A DNA stretch of 38,192 nucleotides from Microbispora triticiradicis. GTDB lineage: Bacteria; Actinomycetota; Actinomycetes; Streptosporangiales; Streptosporangiaceae. Below, one piece after another: positions 32,094-38,192 of this stretch; the stretch's first letter is position 1, and every line of letters begins with the position of its first letter. The stretch is taken from contig QFZU02000097.1 in the NCBI GenBank assembly GCA_003260025.2, forward strand, positions 1 through 38,192, written 5' to 3'. The notes beneath the pieces were generated by a model. The model was not told the DNA's origin, made no database searches, and was given only the letters and a program-made list of their open reading frames with translations. The position numbers and the translations under genes are program-made.

Positions 32094-34712
32094 TCAGTCC
32101 TGCTTGCGCGCCCCGAACATGATCTCGTCCCAGGTCGGGACTGAGGCCCGTCGGCCACGCGACTTGCGAGGACGCGGGGGAGCGGGCTTCGGCACCGGAG
32201 GAGCGGGAGTCTCCGGCTTCGACTCCTTCGGACCTTCCTTGGCGGTGTCCTTCGGGCTGTCCTTCAGCCCTTCCTTCGTGCCGCCCTTGGCCTCGTCTCT
32301 CGCACGGTCTCCCGCTTGCCGTGGTCGCGGCTGAGGGGCCGGGGCGGCCGCCTCAGCGGGCGGCGCAGGCGCGGGCACGGCGGGCCGCGTCTCCCGGGCC
32401 GCGTCATCCGCGGCGGCGGGTGCGGCAGGCTCCGTTGCAGCAGCTACGGCCGGCGGGACGGCGGTGCCCGCCGCACCGTCCGCCGCGCTGTCGGCCGTGG
32501 CTTCCGTCCCGGCGCCCGCTGAAGTGCTCGCTGCGGTGTCCGTCCCTGGAGCCGATGCCGCGACTTCGGCAGTCGCGGTGTCGGCTACCACCGGTCTCTC
32601 CGCCGTGGCAGAGGCGCTGTCGTCGGTGTTCGCCGTCCTGCCGCCCTTGGCGGTATCGGTGTCCGTCACGCCGGCGTTCGCCGCGTCGGTGTTCCCTGGG
32701 CCGCCGGTGGTGGTGCTCTCAACCGACGCTGCGGGTGCTGTGACGCCCGGCGCGCTGGGAGTGCTGTCAGCGGGCGCGTCCGCGCTCCTGGCGTCGGGGG
32801 CCGCGGAGCCCGTGCTCATGTCGGTGCTCGGCGCTTCGGACGCCTTGGCGACCGCCTCCGCCTGCTTCGACGCGTCGGTGGCAGGGTCCTGGACGGACGG
32901 AGCGTCGCTGTCCGCGCTCGCGGTGGTCGCCGGGGCGGCTGCCGCTGAAGCGTCGGCAGACGACACGCTGACAGGCGAAGGGGCGGGTGCTTCGACGTCG
33001 CGTGCCGCGGCTTCTCCCACCGGCTGGGCACCGGCGTCCGATTCGCGAGCATCGGCATCCGCCTTCGGAGCGGGTGTCGTAGCGGCAGCCGGGGCGTCAT
33101 CGGCGGCGGTCCGAGAGCCGGTGGCGGCATCGGCGTGAGTGTCCGGCACCGGGGCGGGCGTGACGGCCTGCACGGCAGGCGACGCTTCCGCACCCGAGTC
33201 CGTCCGGTCGCCGGCAGCGCCATCCTCGCCGGCTGCCAGTTGCGGCGACACGGGCGCGTCCGCGCCACGCTCCGCCTCCGCGACCGAGGTCGCGGGCGTG
33301 GCGGGTGACGCGGTGTCCGTCCCTGCGGCGCTCTGCGCCGCAGGGGGCGCGGAGGCGGCAGGCGTGGCCTGCGCTGCGGGTTCGGTCCGTGCGGCAGGCA
33401 CGGCGGTCGCGGCGGCGTCCGGTGCCGAAGAAGGTTCGGGTTCCGTCCGGGCCGGAGGCAGCGCGTACGCCGCGACGTCCGGGGCCGAAGCGGGTGTTGC
33501 GGGTTCCGTCCGGGGCGGGGGCGGCGCGTACGCCGCGGCGTCCGGGACAGGCGCGGCCGGGGACACGGGCGGGGCCGCGTCGTGTGCGTCCCGGCTCACC
33601 GGGGGAGCGGGTTGCGGCGTGTCGTACGGGTCCCGGCTTGCCGGGGGAGCGGGCGGGGCGGCGTCGTAGGGGTCGCGGGCCGGGGGAAGGGCGGGCGGGG
33701 CGACCGGTTCGGGCGCGGAGATCAGCGACTGCGGCAGCCGGAAGGGCACCGGGGTGAGCTCCGGCCGGTAGGCGGCCAGCTCCTCCTCGGACGGGTCCGT
33801 CCGTCCGTCGCCGCGCCGCGCGGCGGGGTCCTGCTGTCGTCCCGGCTCCGGGCGCAGCGGAGCGCCCAGCCGCGGCAGCGGCTCGACGAAGGCGGCGGGC
33901 TCGGCGAAGGCCGCGGGCTCGGCCCGCGGCGGCTCATAACGCACCGGCTCGGCACGCGCGGGCTCGGGACGCGACGGCTCGTACCGCACGGGCTCGGGAC
34001 GCACCGGCTCGGGACGGAACGCGGACTCGTCGCGGCCACGGACCTCGTTGGGCAGTGGTGGCACAGGCGCGAGCTTGCTGGCGAGGCGGGGCACGAACGG
34101 CCGCACGGTGGCGTCGTCCGCCTGGTCCGGCTCGACGTACTCGGCGGCCGACAGGCGCATGGCCTCGTCGTCATTGGGCGTGATGTGGCGGCGGCGGGGG
34201 TCGAAGAGCCACTCCGCGTGCCGGGTGTGGCCGTTCCAGACGAAGCCGAGCCGTACCCGCCAGAGGTTGTCGTCGCGCTTGGCCGAGTCCCAGTCGATCT
34301 CGTCGGCGGGCACGCCGCGCCGGGTGAGCCGCTCGGCCACCAGCTCGCCGAGCGTCGGCCCGGGGGTGGTCTCGCCGGGCATCCGGACCGGGACCCGCTG
34401 GGCCTGCTGGGCCATGTACTCGCGCTCCTGGAGAACGGGCCCCTCGAACCAGCGGACTCTTTCCACCGGGATCCCGGCGGTGGCCGCGATCTCCTCCGCC
34501 GTCTCGCCGGCACGGATGCGCGCCTGGATCTCCTTGGGACGCAACGGGCTCTCCACTTCGATCTCGTACTGGCCGAGACGGGAGAAGTTGCCGCGAACCG
34601 CAGCACGGAGCCGGTCGTCGACGGGCAGCGTGAAGCGCGTGCCCCGCCCGGCCGTCGCCAGGACGAGGTACGTTCCGTCTTCACTCACCGCGACGAGACG
34701 GAGCTCCTGCAT
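32094..34712 (-). CDS. sepH: Septation protein SepH
   Basis: Actinobacterial cell-division protein that binds FtsZ and promotes its assembly. The N-terminal domain (DUF3071, about 1-200) contains the helix-turn-helix-like RPKEIQARIRAGETAEEIA segment and RVRLGFVWNGHTRHAEWLFDP. The C-terminal signature is RASVPTWDEIMFG, characteristic of SepH. Between them lie about 650 residues of Pro/Ala/Glu/Thr-rich low complexity, making 872 residues, roughly two and a half times the Streptomyces protein. Repeats such as RPEPVRPEPVR and RTEP recur. The ATG at 34712 follows AAGGGA. It stands alone, with a CRP-type box about 130 bases upstream. Confidence 0.95.
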   Translation of the reverse strand: MQELRLVAVSEDGTYLVLATAGRGTRFTLPVDDRLRAAVRGNFSRLGQYEIEVESPLRPKEIQARIRAGETAEEIAATAGIPVERVRWFEGPVLQEREYMAQQAQRVPVRMPGETTPGPTLGELVAERLTRRGVPADEIDWDSAKRDDNLWRVRLGFVWNGHTRHAEWLFDPRRRHITPNDDEAMRLSAAEYVEPDQADDATVRPFVPRLASKLAPVPPLPNEVRGRDESAFRPEPVRPEPVRYEPSRPEPARAEPVRYEPPRAEPAAFAEPAAFVEPLPRLGAPLRPEPGRQQDPAARRGDGRTDPSEEELAAYRPELTPVPFRLPQSLISAPEPVAPPALPPARDPYDAAPPAPPASRDPYDTPQPAPPVSRDAHDAAPPVSPAAPVPDAAAYAPPPPRTEPATPASAPDVAAYALPPARTEPEPSSAPDAAATAVPAARTEPAAQATPAASAPPAAQSAAGTDTASPATPATSVAEAERGADAPVSPQLAAGEDGAAGDRTDSGAEASPAVQAVTPAPVPDTHADAATGSRTAADDAPAAATTPAPKADADARESDAGAQPVGEAAARDVEAPAPSPVSVSSADASAAAAPATTASADSDAPSVQDPATDASKQAEAVAKASEAPSTDMSTGSAAPDARSADAPADSTPSAPGVTAPAASVESTTTGGPGNTDAANAGVTDTDTAKGGRTANTDDSASATAERPVVADTATAEVAASAPGTDTAASTSAGAGTEATADSAADGAAGTAVPPAVAAATEPAAPAAADDAARETRPAVPAPAPPAEAAAPAPQPRPRQAGDRARDEAKGGTKEGLKDSPKDTAKEGPKESKPETPAPPVPKPAPPRPRKSRGRRASVPTWDEIMFGARKQD

Positions 34713-34812
34713 GCGAGTCCCTTCGTCGTCGTGCTCTGTCTTCCCCCGGACCCTTGAGTCTCTCGCGTGAACCGGTTGCCTTCCAGCACCGTACCCGGCA
34801 TGTCCGAACATC

Positions 34813-34832
34813 GCCTCGCCGGGAGGCGAGGC
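34813..34832. repeat. 8-bp inverted repeat with GGGA loop upstream of sepH
   Basis: GCCTCGCC (34813-34820) and GGCGAGGC (34825-34832) around GGGA form a tight hairpin in the sepH leader or promoter region, about 100 bases upstream of the start. No T-run, so probably not a terminator. Confidence 0.55.
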
Positions 34833-34838
34833 AGGTGT

Positions 34839-34854
34839 TGTGACCCCGGTCACA
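34839..34854. promoter_or_regulatory. CRP-type binding site upstream of sepH
   Basis: TGTGACC-CC-GGTCACA is a perfect palindrome that matches TGTGA-N6-TCACA exactly, and also fits the Streptomyces Crp pattern GTG-N6-GNCAC. It lies 127 bases upstream of the sepH start. A regulatory effect is inferred only from the site. Confidence 0.6.
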
Positions 34855-35177
34855 TTTTTGACGTTCACTTCGCCGCAACCCGTCGGTCATGATCGACCAG
34901 AGGAAAGGCGGCACCCGGAACGCGAGAGTGAGGGTCGTGTCTCGGATGGCGCGCGCCCACGGCCCGTCCGTACGGCCTGGCGACGGCGCACGTGCCGTAC
35001 GCCGTGCGGCCGGACCTGCGGGAGGGTCTCATTACTGCGTTGCTCCCTCGGGTTCGAGTGGCGCGCCGGGCTCCGGTCTGCCCGTGCTCCGCAATGTGCC
35101 TGCCCCGGGGGAGGCTTGGGCAACGCGACACGCGGAAGACGCCGGACCGTGGAGAGGGACTTTACGCGGCGATGGGG

Positions 35178-36470
35178 TCAGCCATCCCGCGACGCGCCGA
35201 GGACCCGGTCGAGGTAATCGTTGGCGAACAGCCCGTCAGGGTCCATCTCACGCCGCAGCGCCACGAAGTCGCCGAACCTGGGATAGACGCCGCGCAGGTA
35301 GTCCGCGTCGCGGGTGTGCAGCTTGCCCCAGTGGGGCCGGCCCTCCAGCCGGGTCATGATCTCCTCGACGCCCGCGAAGTACTCCGGGTCGGGCGCGCCC
35401 CGGTAGACGTGGCAGGCGATGTACGCCGAGTCCCGGCCGTACGCGGTGGACAGCCAGGCGTCCGACGGCGGCGTGACCCTGACCTCCACGGGGAAGGTGA
35501 CCGGCCGGCCCGACCGGTCCAGCAGGTCGCGGACCTCCCGCAGGGCGCGGGCGAGGTGGCGGCGCGGGATCGCGTACTCCGTCTCCAGGAAGCGGACCTC
35601 GCGGACGGAGGTGAAGACGCGGTGGGAGGCGTCCACGTGCTCCGACGCCCCCAGCAGCCGGGCGGACGCCCGGTTGATCGCGGGCACCGCCCGGGGGAGG
35701 CGGGCGCCGAGGGCGCAGGCCGCGCCGAACGCCGTGTTCTCCAGGAAGACCTCGTCGAGCCACCTCCTGAACGCCGTTGGCGGCCGGGCCGGGCCGGCGT
35801 CGCGGTTGTTGCGCTTGACCAGGCAGGTGTCGGTGTGGGGCAGCCAGAAGAAGTCGAGGTGGTCGTCGGCCCCGGTCAGGTCGTCGAGCCCGTCGAGGAT
35901 CCGGCCGAACGCCATCGGCTCCCGTCTGGCGCGCAGCAGGAACGCGGGCTCGACCCGGAACGTGACGGCGGTGAGGATGCCGAGCGCGCCCAGCCCCACC
36001 CGGGCCGCGTCGAACAGGTCGCCCTCCCGCACGGTCGCGACCGAGCCGTCGGCGAGCACCATCTCCAGTTCGGCGACCTGGTCGGCGAGTCCTCCCGTGT
36101 GCCTGCCGGAGCCGTGGGTGCCGGTCTGGATCGCCCCGGCGGCGGTCTGCGCGGTGATGTCGCCCATGTTGGCGAGCGCGAGCCCCCGCCGGTGGAGCTC
36201 CTCGTTCAGCGCGTGGAGCGGCGTGCCCGCGGCCACCTTCACCCAGCCGTCGCCCGCGTCGAGCACCCCGGTCAGGGCGTGCGGCCGCAGCAGGACGCCG
36301 TCGGTCAGCGCCACCCCGGTGAACGAGTGCCCGGTGCCGGTCATGCGGACCCGGCGGCCCGTTCTCGCGGCGTCCCGTACGGCGTCCGCGACCTCGGCGG
36401 CCGAGGTGGGGGTGCGCATCTCGGCGGGCGTGACCGACTGGTTGCGCGCCCAGTTGACGAAGGCGTCCAT
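35178..36470 (-). CDS. FAD-binding aldonolactone oxidase (D-arabinono-1,4-lactone oxidase type)
   Basis: About 430 residues. The N-terminal FAD domain of the VAO family shows RTPTSAAEVADAVRDAA, VRMTGTGHSFT (flavin-binding loop), GDITAQTAAGAIQTGTHGSG, and the C-terminal domain has the sugar-lactone-oxidase signature HWGKLH plus YPRFGDF. It oxidises an aldono-lactone with O2 to give an ascorbate-like compound and H2O2. The start at 36470 gives an N-terminus typical of the family and has GGAG 9 bases upstream; ATG 36515 (GGGGG upstream) would add 15 residues. It is followed and overlapped by nothing; the MFS gene lies 37 bases upstream of 36515, so the two form an operon. Confidence 0.93.
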   Translation of the reverse strand: MDAFVNWARNQSVTPAEMRTPTSAAEVADAVRDAARTGRRVRMTGTGHSFTGVALTDGVLLRPHALTGVLDAGDGWVKVAAGTPLHALNEELHRRGLALANMGDITAQTAAGAIQTGTHGSGRHTGGLADQVAELEMVLADGSVATVREGDLFDAARVGLGALGILTAVTFRVEPAFLLRARREPMAFGRILDGLDDLTGADDHLDFFWLPHTDTCLVKRNNRDAGPARPPTAFRRWLDEVFLENTAFGAACALGARLPRAVPAINRASARLLGASEHVDASHRVFTSVREVRFLETEYAIPRRHLARALREVRDLLDRSGRPVTFPVEVRVTPPSDAWLSTAYGRDSAYIACHVYRGAPDPEYFAGVEEIMTRLEGRPHWGKLHTRDADYLRGVYPRFGDFVALRREMDPDGLFANDYLDRVLGASRDG

Positions 36471-36552
36471 GCTCTTGTGCTCCAGTGCCCGGCAGTGAAC
36501 GCGAACACTACTCATGAACGCCCCCGCTGCCTACAGCCCGGACGGCGGAGCG

Positions 36553-37743
36553 TCAGCCGGCCCGCTGCCGCACGCGGGCCAGCGCCGACCCGCCGAGACC
36601 CACCGCGACGGCGAGCAGCGCGCAGGCGTAGGAGAATCCGTACGCGTTGGACGCGCCGTAGGCGTCGGTGAGCCGCCCGCCCGCCCACGCGCCGACGGCC
36701 ACCCCGAGGCCGATGGACGTGGAGATCCACGCCATGCCCTCGGTGAGCTGCCCGGCCGGGACCATCCGCTCGACGAGCGAGAACCCGGTGATCAGCGTGG
36801 GGGAGATCGACAGCCCGGCGAGGAAGAGCGCCAGGGCCATCGCGCGGATGTCGTCCATGAGCAGCACCGGGGTGAACCCGGCCGCGAACAGCGACAGCCC
36901 TCGCACGAACCGGCTGCGCAGGCTGATCTTCCAGTGCCGGGAGCCGAACCACAGCCCGGAGATCATGCTGCCGGCCGCGATCGAGGCGAGCAGCAGCCCG
37001 GCCGCCGCCTTGTTGCCGTGCTCGTCGGCGAAGGCGACCGTGATGATGTCGATCGAGCCGAACACCGCGCCCATGGCGAGGAAGACGGCCGACAGCAGCG
37101 CCACCCCAGGGATCGCGATCGGCGACCCGCCGGACCTCTGGTGCCGGACGACCGGGGGCTCGGTGCCGCGCAGGCAGGCGAAGACCAGGGTGCCCGACAC
37201 GGCCAGGACGATCGTCGCGATGAGCCCGGCGTAGGCGTTGACGCCCGTCGTCAGCGCGGTGACGAACGCCGGGCCGCCGACGAAGATCAGCTCGTCGGCC
37301 ACCGACTCGAACGAGAACGCCGTGTGCAGCCGGGAGGGGTCGTCGAGCACGTGCGACCAGCGCGCCCGCACCATGGAGCCCAGCGACAGGCCGGTGGCGC
37401 CGGACGCCACGCCCGCCGCGTACAGGGCCCACTGGGGGGTCCGGCCGTGCGCGCACAGCATCAGCGCGGTGATCGAGGCGGCGTGCAGGAGGATGAACGG
37501 GACGAGCACCCGCGACTGGCCGAAGCGGTCCACGAGCCGCCCCGACAGGGGCGCGGCGACGGCGAAGGCCACCGAGACGGTCGCCGCGACCGCCCCGGCC
37601 GTCGCGTACGAGCCGGTGACGGCGTTGACGAGCAGGATGACCCCGATGCCGAGCATCGACATGGGCGCCCGCCCCACGAACCCCGCGAGAACGAAGCCCT
37701 TGACTCCGGGCGTGCCGAACAGTCCTCGATACGGCCCGACCAT
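36553..37743 (-). CDS. MFS transporter
   Basis: 396 residues with 12 hydrophobic segments, the first starting GVKGFVLAGFVGRAPMSMLG. The MFS loop motif between TM2 and TM3 is GRLVDRFGQSRVLVP, and a weaker second copy follows TM8. It is probably a proton-driven exporter or importer of a small molecule, with cargo unknown; the pair with the aldonolactone oxidase suggests sugar-lactone handling. ATG 37743 follows AAGGGG. It heads the operon. Confidence 0.93.
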   Translation of the reverse strand: MVGPYRGLFGTPGVKGFVLAGFVGRAPMSMLGIGVILLVNAVTGSYATAGAVAATVSVAFAVAAPLSGRLVDRFGQSRVLVPFILLHAASITALMLCAHGRTPQWALYAAGVASGATGLSLGSMVRARWSHVLDDPSRLHTAFSFESVADELIFVGGPAFVTALTTGVNAYAGLIATIVLAVSGTLVFACLRGTEPPVVRHQRSGGSPIAIPGVALLSAVFLAMGAVFGSIDIITVAFADEHGNKAAAGLLLASIAAGSMISGLWFGSRHWKISLRSRFVRGLSLFAAGFTPVLLMDDIRAMALALFLAGLSISPTLITGFSLVERMVPAGQLTEGMAWISTSIGLGVAVGAWAGGRLTDAYGASNAYGFSYACALLAVAVGLGGSALARVRQRAG

Positions 37744-37945
37744 TGGTGTTTCCCCTTCGGCACGATCTCGGCACGTGAGTGCGTGTGCGTCCGGGCCGGC
37801 CGTTCGGACAGCGGCGGCGGCCTGCGGAAAGCTCCGGTGAGAACTCCTGAGGCACGCGGACGTCGTTTATTTCCGGTTTCGACCATCGCCTGCCCGCCTA
37901 TCATGGGGCAAGTGATTTTCCGTCGCCGGGGGTGCGGGGTCTGAC
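37744..37945. promoter_or_regulatory. Divergent promoter region, MFS operon and window-end gene
   Basis: The gap is AT-rich near 37865-37920. On the plus strand TATCAT (37899-37904) is a -10 candidate for the gene at 37946. A 13-codon upstream frame, ATG at 37903 to TGA at 37942-37944, ends 1 base before the GTG and could couple translation. Confidence 0.35.
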
Positions 37946-38192
37946 TGTGCGTTCCCGCTCTTCCTACGCTACCGGGCGCCTCCGTCCCATCGTGACCGGG
38001 CTCGCGGTCGTGATCGTCAGCGTGCTCGCCATGGGTGTCGCCGCCCTCGTGACCTGGCCCGACGCCGGCGCTCTCGCGGACGGTGACGTGGCCGGCGACC
38101 GGCCACGTCCGGACAAGGCGCGCCCGGCCGCGCGGGCCACCGCGGCCGCCCTCGTGCCCGACCGCACGCTGCCGTCGAGCGCGCCCGTCGCG
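37946..38192 (+). CDS. Start of an exported or membrane-anchored protein (cut by window end)
   Basis: First 82 codons of a gene running off the window. GTG 37946 opens RSRSSYATGRLRPIVTGLA, then one hydrophobic helix (about 16-37, TGLAVVIVSVLAMGVAALVT) and a polar Ala/Pro/Arg-rich stretch. This is a signal-anchor or Sec-signal architecture. A D-alanyl-D-alanine carboxypeptidase (DacB-like) is one common actinobacterial gene with such an N-terminus, but no catalytic motif is within the window, so the function is open. Confidence 0.7.

Larger units (their letters stand above)
34713..35177. other. 465-bp gap upstream of sepH
   Basis: It holds a hairpin (34813-34832) and a CRP-type palindrome (34839-34854), both described separately. 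The remaining part up to the aldonolactone oxidase stop shows no gene; frames in it are rich in Arg/Pro and unsupported. Confidence 0.5.

Noticed and set aside
32464-33669. Long plus-strand Ala/Ser/Val-rich frames opposite sepH
   Set aside because: They are antisense shadows of the low-complexity linker of sepH, whose both ends are clearly conserved.
35040-35075. GGTTCGAG resembling a tRNA T-loop
   Set aside because: The flanking bases do not pair as a T-stem, and no acceptor or anticodon arm is present on either strand.
1-38192. CRISPR arrays, insertion sequences, attachment sites or prophage genes
   Set aside because: No regularly spaced repeats with unique spacers, no transposase or integrase, and no tRNA-associated direct repeats were seen; all repeats found are direct tandem arrays.

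Overview
The window is about 70% or more GC, with strong G/C third codon positions, frequent GTG starts, 4-bp stop/start overlaps and several leaderless-looking starts. Together with sepH, the Rv2230c-Rv2229c-Rv2228c-like trio (Nif3, zinc-ribbon protein, RNase H/phosphatase), a mycothiol-type isomerase fold and a small laccase, this points to a filamentous actinomycete. Streptosporangiales is my best guess, but no rRNA or other phylogenetic marker beyond rnpB is present to prove it.

Layout. 1-2.5 kb: two metallopeptidases (M20 and M19) in one operon. 2.6-5.7 kb: the conserved trio Nif3-like / coiled-coil zinc ribbon / bifunctional RNase HI-histidine phosphatase. 5.65-9.8 kb: a four-gene operon on the minus strand, ABC ATPase, permease, OmpR-type regulator and sensor kinase, whose 3' end overlaps the RNase H gene. 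9.97-10.36 kb: the RNase P RNA gene. 10.5-12.5 kb: a VOC/YCII pair divergent from an HxlR regulator, then a mycothiol-isomerase-like protein.

12.8-18.9 kb is the most interesting accessory region: all recognisable genes lie on the minus strand. It holds a class II lanthipeptide synthetase (LanM), two precursor peptides with nearly identical leaders and different Cys-rich cores, and upstream a subtilisin-like protein that ends just before the expected catalytic serine, a small three-helix membrane protein and an unrecognised 251-residue protein. No lanthipeptide exporter (LanT) or intact leader protease is visible in the window.

19-27.3 kb: a small two-domain laccase with a Tat signal, a YiaA/B membrane protein, a membrane-anchored MazF/PemK-like protein without antitoxin, an NAD-dependent epimerase, a SulP-carbonic anhydrase fusion, and a membrane-anchored disordered protein. 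27.4-31.7 kb: a PEBP-type exported protein, an FAD monooxygenase divergent from a TetR regulator across a 33-bp imperfect palindrome, and a secreted S33-type peptidase. 32-38 kb: an exceptionally long SepH cell-division protein with a consensus CRP-like box upstream, an aldonolactone oxidase plus MFS transporter operon, and the start of an exported or membrane-anchored protein cut by the window end.

Short in-phase tandem repeats (12, 15, 33 and about 65 bp) recur at gene ends, in linkers and in intergenic DNA across the window. They explain several of the unusual low-complexity protein tails.
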